Source: Colocasia esculenta (lineage: Eukaryota; Streptophyta; Magnoliopsida; Alismatales; Araceae). Taken from it: a stretch of DNA of 64,000 nt. The position numbers and the translations under genes are program-made. Location: positions 71,992,206 to 72,056,205 of the forward strand of contig CM024758.1 of NCBI GenBank assembly GCA_014218235.1, in the 5' to 3' direction. Position 1 is the stretch's first letter, and each line of letters starts with the position of its first letter. The notes beneath the pieces are model-generated. The model was not told the DNA's origin, searched no databases, and saw nothing but the letters and a program-made list of their open reading frames with translations. Positions 54,808 through 64,000 of this stretch are shown here, in pieces.

Positions 54808-56427
54808 TGTTGAGCAACTATTCATATCTATTTTGCTAAATAGTTAATTATAATATTTTTGCTATGACAATACCTTTTAATATCTTTACCTTTACCATTC
54901 ATGAAAATATAATTCAAAAGGCTCTTATGTATACAACATATTTCTGCCAAAGTTCATGCTTACATAGAACCTAAGTATCAACACAACGAAGTTTCTCTAA
55001 GTCCCAACGTACGTACACTGTATATCATCTTGAACATCGACTCCATTCAAACATCGATTTCAGTTGAGCATCGATTTCACTCAAACATCAACTCCATTCA
55101 AACATCAACTTCAGTTGAACATCGATTTCATCAAACATCGACTCCATTCAAACATCGACTTCAGTTGAACATCAATTTCATTCAAACATCAATTTCATCT
55201 GAACATCGATTTCATTCAAACATCGATTTCATTCAAACATCAATTTCACTTAAACATCGATTTCATTCAAACATCGATTCACTTAAACATTGATTTCATC
55301 TTGAACATCGATTTCATCTAGAACATCGATTTCATTCAAACATCGACTCCATTTAAACATCGATTTCAGTTGAACATCAATTTCACTCAAACATTGACTC
55401 CATTCAACATCGATTCCACTTAAACAATGATTTCATCTAGAACATCGATTTCACTCAAACATCGACTTCATTCAAACATAGATTTCAGTTCACAACGATT
55501 TCATCTTAAACATCGATTTCATTCAAACATCGACTTCAGTTTAACATCGATTTCCACTCAAACATCGACTTCATTCAAACATCAATTTCAGTTCACAAAA
55601 CGATTTCATCTAGAACATCGATTACACTCCAACATCGATTATGCCTCAACATCAATTACACTTATACATGGATTATGTTCACATCGACTTCATTTCAACA
55701 TCAATTACATTCATACATGGATTACATTCAAACATGGATTACACTCAAACACGATTACCTATATGAAACATTGATTGCATCTGAAAGTCAAAGTTTCTCA
55801 TATCAACCTTTGTATACTTATACTAGATGATCTTTTATGTTTCTATCATTGAGCACAACTCAACTTAATCACTACATGTTTTACTTGAAATATCTTTTAC
55901 AGTTTCCTTAAGTCCTATAATCATGTTTCCTTCAGTTAATATAAAGTTCAAATAACTTTATGGCGAGAAATATTTTATTCAATATTAGTCATCTGTGAAA
56001 TATCCTTTTTGAGATCTATAAAAGATTCAAGATATGTTTTGCTATCCCTTCCACTGACAGGAAGTAAGTTGATCGACAGATGGTCAAGAAATTAAATGCT
56101 TGACAGGAATAAGCTATATGGGCTATCTGTCAGAACCTACCTACCACTGTCAGAAACCCCATGACTTTCAGAAAGAGATCGTGTGCAACTATCTGTTCAT
56201 TCTTAAATGTTTTGAACTTCTGTCTGAACTTCCTCAAACTTTATATTATTTTATCTAACCTACCTCCGAAGGTATGAATGGAGGTATATGCTTTCGTCTT
56301 GTCATTTCAATTTGTGGACATTTAATGAAGCATGCCTAGCTTTCAGCCTTAAGCATGAATCTTACAGAACAAACATGAAGGTGTCTATCAAGCCATGAAG
56401 CTACCCACATAGCATGAAGACGTTGGA
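54808..56427 (+). repeat. Cop2 3' LTR, interrupted by Gy5
   Basis: Begins TGTTGAGCAACTA like the solo LTR at 18400. Its region near 56250-56330 (CTACCTCCGAAGGTATG) matches 19520-19550 of the solo LTR. It therefore belongs to the same family. Gy5 cuts it at 56427, before the place where the solo LTR has its TATA box. Confidence 0.85.
55028..55790. repeat. Cop2 LTR minisatellite with ATCGAT core
   Basis: About forty imperfect units of 18-19 bases of the type AACATCGATTTCATTCA, with ATCGACT and ATCAATT variants. The palindrome ATCGAT is the most conserved part. It occupies the same LTR position as the ATTCGACTGT hairpins of the solo LTR but has a different motif. Open frames through it are repeat artefacts. 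Confidence 0.92.
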
Positions 56428-58754
56428 TGTAATAACCCGAGAACCCGACCTTGGCTCACACCGAGGACCTGATTTTCATGGTCGCCGCCCACGGATCCGG
56501 GGACCCGAAAGGGCTATATATATATCTAACAGGATATGTCATAAGTAAACGTCAACTGCTAAACTAGAAGCGTACAGCGGAAACGGAAAGAGAGCGAGAC
56601 CGCTGCGTCCGCTCTAAGTACAGTCCCAACGCACGCATGCTAGTACAAGAAAAGGCGGGGAAGGACAAATCCCTTAGGGCATACCCCGAGGGTGACGTAC
56701 ACTGAGAAAAAGTGGAACCACTGCTAGCTACGGGGTCCTCGCCTACCGCCCCGTCTCCTCCGCCCGACACCGCCATGCCGCTGTTGAGAAGTCTTACCTG
56801 GGAAAATGAGGGATGAGCTTCACAACAGAAGCTCAGTAAGGACTACCAATCTCCTACTAGCTCTAACAGGCAGATATATATAATTTATATATATCTATAT
56901 ATATATAATATATATAATATATATATATCAAATAAATAACAGCAGTTTATATCTTCTACTACAACCGGAAGTGCAGAAGCGAGCTACAACTAGCACTGTA
57001 CGGAAACACAACACGGTCGGAAACTCCGTACGACTGCTCATCATGACCACCAAAGCTAGCAAACACAGATAGGGGGATACCCCACCTGGACAAGGAACAC
57101 TAGCTACGGAAGACACTACCACTAGTCCAAGGTCAGTGCGCCCACCGACGTCTTACCCTCGACCCAAGTCCTGACCCTCACGTCTCGTCAGAGCGAGGTA
57201 GGACACAAAGCACACAATAGTAACCGCCGTAGTCTAGCCAGACTACGGTCCCACGCCTGGCCTCTCTAAGCGGTTTCGGGGCCGCAAAGAGTGAGCAGTG
57301 GGAAAAGGACTAGCTGGCCTGCGCCGGGTAGAACTTCGGCGTCCCAAACCAACCATGAGAGCTCTGCAAATGACTCAACGTCGCTGTCCTAACCACCATT
57401 TTCCCCTCAGCTCTAGAGTCCGCCTACTGGGCTGCCAACTCGAGCACGCTCATAGCCGGAGTACTCCCTCAACATGCTCCCGAGGATGGGGGTCCCAGGC
57501 AACAGTAACAACCTCACATGCCGGACAAGCCCTCAAGTGCCGAGCACCGGGCGAACGACTAGTGTAGGATCGTACTAGGAAACTAGCACAGGTGTCACGG
57601 GTACAGTAAACGAAACAGAAATGGCGAAGACCAAACCTGTCTCTCGGCTGTAGTCGCGACACATCAGGCCGTCGTGACCTAGTCGTGATGCCCTTCCCTG
57701 TCGCGACACTGTTGCGGCGGCCCTAGCCGTCGCGACTAGGTCGCGACACCCAAGAGCGTCGCGATCATGTCGCGACCAGCCAGGCCGTCGCGACAAGATC
57801 ACGACCTCTATAGCGGTCGCATCTTTAGCAGAGGGGGGTTCCGGAGCAAGCCTCTCGGAGACCACCCCAAAAACAGGATACACACGAACCACAGGGGGAG
57901 GGGAGCATGCTCACATGTATTGAAGCTATAAATCATCCAAACCACCCATTAACCCTACAAAAGCATGGATTAACAAGGATCTATGCTCGAAGGGGAAACC
58001 TCACTCAACCACGAGCATGGATCCTCACATTCCCACAACCACAACCCACGAGGAAACACCGTCTCTAGGGGGAGGGGAGCATGCTTAGGGCGAGAGGATC
58101 AAGGGTCCCTACCTCCACGTGTAGAGCCGACCCGTTGGGGCCTCCGTAGGAATGACCACCTCTTCCTTGCTCCAAATGACATGACAACGTCCCCTGCACA
58201 AACGGATGCCACCTCCTCAGCACGAGCACCACGAGCGGGAAGAACGGGTGAGAAACCGCAAGCAAGCTCGAGAGGGGGAAAGAGGGAAGAAGGGAGAGTG
58301 AGAGGGCGTGAGGGGGAGAATGAGGCGTGCCCTCGTTTTTAAACTGACGGCCCCCAGAACGCGACAAGGCCGACCCAGCACGTCAACCAACATTTCCTGA
58401 CGCCTCGTGACGGCCGCCCCTGGCGCGACCCCAAAAAGGCAGTCAAACCTCGAAGACTAGAAAAGCAATCGCGACGGCTTACCAGGTCGCGTCAACGCTG
58501 CCCGCGCTTGACACCCGACAAAGCCGTTCTGACAGGAAGGACAGTGGTTACTTCTGTCAGAAAAGCAGTCGCAACGCCTTTAGACGCCGCGACAAGGATG
58601 CGATGGCTACCCCCATCGTGACTAGAACACGACGGTCGGTTACGGCGCGACCCAAGCCTGTCACGGCAGGCCACTCTGGCTGACCAAGTAGCGGCCAGGC
58701 ACCTGTCGTGACCTTGAGGACAGGGCTAAAGGGCCCAGGAGGGCCGGTCTTACA
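56428..58754 (-). repeat. Gy5 3' LTR (2.3 kb)
   Basis: In plus orientation TGTAATAACCCGAG to GGTCTTACA. It contains a TA-rich microsatellite at about 56872-56935 and GTCGCGAC clusters (separate entry). No gene seen. Confidence 0.85.
57645..58725. repeat. Gy5 LTR clusters of GTCGCGAC
   Basis: The dense cluster is 57645-57815, with about ten copies of GTCGCGAC or one-base variants, including two exact copies at 57729-57736 and 57740-57747. A looser cluster of CGCGAC/GTCGCG motifs spans about 58355-58725. It is the same octamer as in the Gy1 array. Confidence 0.9.
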
Positions 58755-58771
58755 TCCCACCCACCTTAAGA
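58755..58771 (-). other. Gy5 polypurine tract
   Basis: The minus strand reads CTTAAGGTGGGTGGGA directly before the LTR start TGTAAGACC. Confidence 0.82.
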
Positions 58772-58789
58772 CATTTCGTCCTCGAAATA

Positions 58790-60230
58790 AAACAACTCGG
58801 TCTCAAACCGGAAGCAGTACGGGAGAAGACATACCAATCAATCAAACAAATAAGGGAACTGCTCCTCATCTCATCCTTGCGCTTCCAGGTGGCCTCGCCA
58901 CCAACGTGGTTCTACCAAATGACCTTCACCAACGAAATCTGCTTCTAGTGCAACTACTGCACTCTGCGGTCGACAACTCTGACCGGTACTCTGGCATTGA
59001 CAGATCTGGTGCTACCTCAAGCTGTGAGTATCCAACACGTGTGACGGATCTGCAAGTACCTCCCGAGCTGCGAAACGTGGAAATAATGTGCACACCTGCC
59101 AGCTCTGCCAGAGACTCAATTGTACGCCACCTCGCCGACCCTCTCTGAGATAGGGAAAGGCCCCATGTACCTGGGACTGAGCTTTCCCTTCTTACCAAAC
59201 CTCATAACACCCTTGGTCGGTGAGACCCGCAAGAAAACAAGGTCACCAACACTGAATTGTAACGTCCTCCTGCGACGTCTTGCGTAGCTCTCTGCCTGCT
59301 CTACGCTACTCGAAGCCTCTGTCTGACCAGACTGGGACTGTCTGCACACTGCTGCACTAACTCTGGTCCCAAAACTGCCTCTCTCCAACCACGAACAGTG
59401 AAAGGTGTCCTACACGGGCGACCATACAAAGCCTCGTATAGTGCCATTCCGGTGCTCGAGTGATAGCTGTTGTTGCAGGCGAACTCTACCTCGGAAGGTG
59501 CGACTCCCAAGTGCCACTCCAGTCTAAGAAGTACGCTCTCAGCATATCCTCCAAAGTCTGAATGGCCTCTTTGAATGGCCCATCTTGTGACTGCCCCCTC
59601 TGACTGACTGCGGATGATACGCTGTGCTCACCTCAACCTGTGCCAAGTGCTCTCTGCAGACTACGCCAAAACCCTGACGTGAACCTCGGATCTCTTCAAA
59701 GATATCGAAACTAGAGTGCCATGCAGTGGAAAGACTCTGTCCACGTACAGCCTGGCTAACCTGTCCACTAACCAAGACATCCTGACTGGCAAAAAGTGTG
59801 CTGACTTGGTCAAACGATCCACGATCACCCATACCATCGTGCCTCTGCGGGGGTCGGAGCAAACCAACCACAAAGTCCATGGTGATGTCGTCCCACTTCC
59901 ACACAGGAATGGGCAACGACTGCACTCACCACCAGACACTGATGCTCGGCCTTCACCTACTGACAGGTAAGGCACCGAGCGACAAACTCCGCCACGCCCC
60001 TCTTCATTCCTGGCCACCAGAAGAACATCCTCAGCAATGGTACATCTTGGTGGAGCCAGGATGAAGAGCATATCTCGACCTGTGAGCCTCTGACAGTAGC
60101 GCCTGACGGCCTCCTCCTCGGGAACGTACAAGCGGCCTCTGAATTTGACCTCGCTGTCCTCATCAAGCTCTACATCTGGCATCTGCAAAATGTCTGCCAA
60201 CTGTGAGTCTGCCTGCTATGCCTGCAACAC
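58790..60230 (-). pseudogene. Gy5 integrase with chromodomain
   Basis: The N-terminal zinc finger part is GVAEFVARCLTCQ (60166-59957). The core shows IPVWKWDDITMDFVVGLL (first Asp, 59925) and VIVDRLTKSAHFLPVRMSW in the neighbouring frame. FACNNSYHSSTGMALYEALYG is in 59510-59301 and KLSPRYMGPFPISERVGEV in 59388-59116. The chromodomain reads PVRVVDRRVQ and ISLVKVIW near 58985-58900 with two stops, then NHVGGEATWKRKDEMR. Several frame changes break the gene. Confidence 0.86.
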
Positions 60231-60379
60231 ATGCCTGAACAATGACGACCGAACTGACAACTGAATGCTACAACATGGTCTCTACGCCTCGACGGGTAGA
60301 ACACTCCCTGGGACAGCTCCTCAACAGTCTCCACTCTCTGACCATCAGCGAACTCAAGTGAACATGCCTGCTCAAACCA

Positions 60380-61600
60380 TCGGCTACGACATTAGCCCTT
60401 CCTGGATGATAGGAGAGGGTAAGGTCATAGTTCTTCAAATACTACATCCATCTGCACTGCCTCAAGTTCAAATCCTTCTGGGTGAATATATACTGCAACT
60501 CTGATGGTCGGTGAAGATCTCAAACGCTTCTCCATAAAATAGTGCCTCCCAACTTGAGAGAGAACACCACTGCTGCCAACTCCAAGTCGTGGGTGGGGTA
60601 GTTCTCCTCATGCTTCTTGAGCTGCCGAGAAGCATAGGCAATGACCCCACCATGCTGCATCAGCATGCACCCAACCAGATCTCGACGCGTCGATGTAGAC
60701 TACAAACCTCCACTGCCCGACGGCAGACCACACTGGCACTAAAGTCAATCATCTTCAGCTCTCGGAAGCTCTGCTCACAGTCCTCTGACTAACAAACCTG
60801 ACGTCCTGCCTCATCAACCTGGTCAACGGCTCGGCAATCCTGGTAAAATTCTGAATGAATCTCCGGTAGTAGCCTGCAAGACCCAGAAAACTGTGAACCT
60901 CTGACACTGACGTGGGCTTCTCCCACGACAACATTGCCTCCACCTTGGAAGGATCCATTGCCACACAGCACCCGAGATCACGTGCCCAAGGAAGTCATCT
61001 CCCTCAGCCAAAATTCACACTTGTCCAACTTGGCGTAAAGGCGGTGACTTCGCAGGGTCTCTAGCACGATCCTCAGGTGCTCCTCGTGCTTCTCCTCAGA
61101 AGCCGAGTAAACCAAAATATCATCAACAAAGATGACCACAAAACGATTTAGGTACTCACTGAACACCCTATGCATCAGATCCATGAATGCTGCAGGTGCA
61201 TTCGTCAACCCCAACGGCATCACGACGAACTCAAGTGACTGTATCTGGAACGGAAAGTTGTCAGGCAATATCTGACTCTCTCATCCTCATCTGATAGTAA
61301 CCGGATCTCAAGTCAATCTTAGAGAAAACTCTGGCCGACTACAGCTGATCAAATAAATCATCGATCCTCGACAATGGGTACTTGCTCTTCACAGTAACCT
61401 GGTTCAACTGCCGATAATCGATGCACAAATGAAGACTGTCATCCTTCTTTCTCACAAACAAAACAGGTGCTCCCCACGGCGAACGACTCGGGCGAATGAA
61501 GCCCAGATCAAGCAACTCTTATAGCGGGCACTTCAACTCGCGCAACTCTGCCGAGCCATCTGGTAAGGTGCCTTAGACAAAGGCTCAGACCGGGCAAAAG
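60380..61600 (-). pseudogene. Gy5 reverse transcriptase and RNase H
   Basis: EFSIELLPG marks the start (about 61625). The frame 61268-60978 has [19 protein letters not shown] and the catalytic [16 protein letters not shown] box. VHSFLGLAGYYRRFIQNF is in 60964-60755. RNase H is recognised from [14 protein letters not shown] and [11 protein letters not shown] near 60640-60500. Catalytic Asp residues are intact. The joins between blocks are frame-shifted. Confidence 0.9.
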
Positions 61601-61625
61601 CTCAATGGAGAACTCAACCTCCCGC

Positions 61626-62222
61626 TCAGGTGGCAAACCATAGATCCTCCGGGAAGACATCAGGGAACTCAGAAACAACGAAATCAAAAACAGATGATCC
61701 GCTAGGCTCCAAAATAAACAGAAGCAGGTACCACACACAGCCATCACGGATCAAGACGAGCTCTACACAAGGAAATAAATGGCCGACAGGTAGACCGGAT
61801 ACCTCGGAAGCAAAGAACGGGTGCTCCAAGTATCTCAAAGTAAACGGTCTTCTGCTGACAATCAACCACAGCCGAGTGAGCCTCCAACCAGTCCATGCCC
61901 AGGATGACGTCAAAGTCCGAAGCTGCAATGCGTACAACCTGGACGACAATTGGTGCCCCTCAACCTCAACTGTGACACCCTCCAAGAAGCTAAAAGAATG
62001 CATATAGTCACCGGACGGGAGATCGACCATCACGTCACACTGCCTCTCAGGTGTGTGACAAGCCAAAGACTCGTAAAACTCCTCGAAATCAAAACACAAA
62101 GAAGCACCTGGGTCAATCAAAACACGAGCAGCTCTACCAAGGATAGGCAGGTACCTATAACCAAGTTCGACGCCTCGGCCTGCTCCCTGGTGAGTGCCAT
62201 CACGTGACCACGACCACGCCAT
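61626..62222 (-). pseudogene. Gy5 aspartic protease region
   Basis: The 198-codon frame reads RAARVLIDPGASLCFDFEEF at the active site (DPG where relatives have DTG or DSG), then DVMVDLPSGDYMHSFSFLEG and SSRLYALQL. The later block corresponding to DVILGMDWL is disrupted by a frame change near 61890. DPG does occur in some plant Gypsy proteases, so loss of activity is not certain. Confidence 0.82.
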
Positions 62223-62410
62223 GCTGCGGCACCTGCTGGGGCTGCTGCTGCTGCGGCGGCTGCCGCTGCTGAGGAACTTCTGCTACTGTTGGTATGGCTG
62301 TTCCTGTCTGCGGCTGCTGAACTGGTGGAAACTGCTGAGGCCTGCTGTTGGTACTGCCCTCGCTGCTGCTGACGCTGTGCCTGCTACTGGGGAGGGTATC
62401 TAGTTATAGG
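62223..62410 (-). pseudogene. Gy5 Gag linker, Gln/Ala-rich, truncated
   Basis: The CTG/CTGCTG-rich plus strand encodes runs of Gln and Ser/Ala on the minus strand between the Gag core and the protease. No zinc knuckle is visible before X1 cuts the sequence. Confidence 0.65.
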
Positions 62411-64000
62411 TGCCCTAAAAGCCAATTCACGTGAGTGATGGCACTTGTAATTATGTACAATATCTTTTGGTAATATTATAATGGTATTTTCTCACTGTAT
62501 ATTCCATGTGTTTGTATACTGTGATGTCCATGGGTCTGTGCAATGCGAATTGGATCATGATGAGATTATGATAATGAGGCCGATTCTCTTTAAACACATA
62601 TCCTAAATATTCCTAGTCGTAGGTTACTCAAGAAGGACATGAGATGACCGGAAAGACCGTGTGCCATATACCTGTCCATATGATGGAAGCAGCTGGTCTC
62701 ATAGCTGCTTGTGTGGAGACACTAGGGATATGGTGCAGGTGCTTATTGAGAATGAGTTCACTGAATGATCCGTTCTCGGAATGCTATATGGTTAATGATA
62801 CCTAATGTTAGCTAGCGATTCCAGTCTCAGTTGTGTAACTGGTCCTTAGACTTGAGACACCAAGATGTCTTGTTTAGTACTCCATTCTTTGATACTGGAT
62901 TTAGGTATGGATGTTCCAGGTCTAGTACCAGTCATTGGAATGTAGCCAACCTTACGAAGGTAATTATGTGTCAATAAAGGATCATCCACTCTCGGTATCG
63001 TGAGAGGAATATCCCATATTGTCTTACTCAGGCAAATCCCTGGCAGGATCAATTGGATTTAGTGAGAAGGAGTTCTCCGGGAGAATCCGATAGAGTTTGA
63101 CTTTAACAGATTCCATATAGACCTGACAACACCATGCCTAAATATGGTCTCTGGGATAATAGATGGATGAGGGACTACAGGTACACGGTAACTATGGGCA
63201 GACAGGTCCAATGGATTTTATCACTTATCGTCGGGGATTATGGCATAGTGGCCTAGTAGTTCATAATCGATGAGTTGAGTGAATTATTATGGAGATAATA
63301 ATTCACTAAGTCAGAAGGAGTTATAACGAGTACAACTCACGGCCAGCTCGATATTGGGCCTAGAGGGTCACACCAAAAAGGTGGATAACGCGATGAATAG
63401 AGGATTGGATAAAAGTTATCCAATAAGCCTTATTTAACCCATTATGGACCTATTGGGTAAGACCCAAAAGCCTTGACAAGGATCCATTAAGGGAGCATAC
63501 TAGGATCATGCCACCTCACCCCTTCTGGAAGGAGGACACCTCATCATCATTAATCATCATTACATGATGAGGTGTCCCTGCGAGGTGTCCCTTGTCATGA
63601 TTACATGACGAGGTGTCCTTGCAGGTGTCCCTTGCATCATTACATGATGAGGTGTTCCCTGCGAGGTGTCCCTTGTCATATTACATGATGAAGTGTCCTT
63701 GCAAGGTGTCCCTCTTGTCATCATGACATGGGAGGTGTCCCTGCGAGGTGTCCCTTGTCATGATTACATGACGAGGTGTCCTTGCAAGGTGTCCCTCTGT
63801 CATCATGACATGGTGAGGTGTCCCTGCGAGGTGTCCCTTGTCATGATTACATGATGAGGTGTCCTTGCAAGGTGTCCCTCTTGTCATCATGACATGGTGA
63901 GGTGTCCCTGCGAGGTGTCCCTTGTCATGATTACATGACGAGTGTCCTTGCAAGGTGTCCCTCTTATCATGACATGGTGAGGTGTCCCTGTGAGGTGTCC
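62411..64000 (+). mobile_element. X1: unrecognised LTR-like sequence with terminal minisatellite
   Basis: The left edge TGCCCTAAAAGCC cuts Gy5 gag abruptly, as an LTR start would. The next 1.1 kb has no coding frame over 70 codons but uniform composition. The minisatellite from about 63550 runs off the window. No primer site, polypurine tract or second copy is visible, so the LTR reading and its orientation are inferred from the TG terminus and the context. Confidence 0.5.
63550..64000. repeat. 84-bp minisatellite made of two 42-bp halves
   Basis: Each half has the form GAGGTGTCC-n-GAGGTGTCCCT followed by a self-complementary block. One half has GTCATG-ATTA-CATGAC (63594-63609), the other GTCAT-C-ATGAC. 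CCTTGCAAGG, a perfect decamer palindrome, recurs in one half (e.g. 63697-63706). Units start at 63732, 63815 and 63899. Open frames on both strands through it are repeat artefacts. Confidence 0.93.

Larger units (their letters stand above)
56428..62410 (-). mobile_element. Gy5: Tekay-like Gypsy, 5' part cut by X1
   Basis: Minus-strand element with its 3' LTR at 56428-58754, polypurine tract, integrase with chromodomain, RNase H, reverse transcriptase, protease and the Gln/Ala-rich end of gag. Gag is then cut at 62410 by X1. The 5' LTR is outside the window. TREQAEASNLV after the Gag linker links it to Gy3. Confidence 0.9.

Noticed and set aside
55030..55774. Repetitive proteins from the ATCGAT minisatellite
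   Set aside because: The frame follows the repeat period only and contains no start context or domain.
56872..56935. TA-rich tract as a replication origin or matrix attachment site
   Set aside because: A simple TA microsatellite inside an LTR is enough to explain it.
63666..63953. Open frames on both strands in the terminal repeat
   Set aside because: They are translations of the 84-bp minisatellite.

Overview
The window is plant nuclear DNA from a repeat-dense, probably heterochromatic region. No host gene, tRNA, rRNA or CRISPR array was found. Almost every base that can be assigned belongs to LTR retrotransposons, stacked inside one another. The lineages seen point to an angiosperm: chromodomain Gypsy elements of the Tekay type, SIRE/Maximus-type Copia elements with an envelope-like 3' region, and initiator-tRNA-Met primer sites. 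The species cannot be named from the sequence.

Layout, with working names. 1-1300: Cop1, a minus-strand Copia fragment (gag to pre-integrase). 1300-2400: unassigned AT-rich DNA. About 2400-8126: Gy1, a plus-strand Gypsy relative that keeps LTRs, primer site and gag but has no pol (TR-GAG-like). It is cut at 8126 by Gy2. 8127-17897: Gy2, a minus-strand Tekay-like element whose 3.2 kb left LTR, gag-pol and partial right LTR are visible. 17898-17997: a 100-N gap. 17998-25425: Gy3, a minus-strand Gypsy remnant containing a 2.1 kb solo SIRE-type LTR (18400-20534) and a truncated Gy2-type LTR (21604-22812). 25426-29418 and 53777-56427: Cop2, an outer SIRE-like Copia. It is split by Cop3 (29419-53776), a younger SIRE-like Copia with both LTRs. 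Cop3 is itself split by Gy4 (31578-42952), a complete 11.4 kb Tekay-like Gypsy with a perfect CTCTG target duplication. Gy5 (56428-62410, minus, Tekay-like) sits in the 3' LTR of Cop2 and is interrupted by X1 (62411-64000), an unrecognised LTR-like sequence ending in an 84-bp minisatellite.

The coding regions are recognisable domain by domain but are broken by many one-base indels, some stops and a few changes at key residues. No element shown here could make an intact polyprotein as read. Some of the breaks may be consensus errors, because the paired LTRs of Gy4 differ largely by single-base indels.

The most unusual signal lies in the LTRs, not the genes. Each long LTR carries its own array of short self-complementary motifs, most with a CpG at the centre: GTGTCGACAC in Gy2 and Cop3, GTCGCGAC or GAACGCGAC/GTCGCGTTC in Gy1, Gy3 and Gy5, GGCGTCCA/TGGACGCC in Gy4, ATTCGACTGT/ACAGTCGAAT in the solo SIRE LTR, ATCGAT in Cop2, and CCTTGCAAGG plus GTCATG/CATGAC in X1. 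Closely related LTRs carry different motifs (Gy1 against Gy2; the solo LTR against Cop2). Unrelated LTRs share one array with the same spacing (Gypsy Gy2 against Copia Cop3). This looks like a modular, fast-exchanging LTR component. Its function is unknown.
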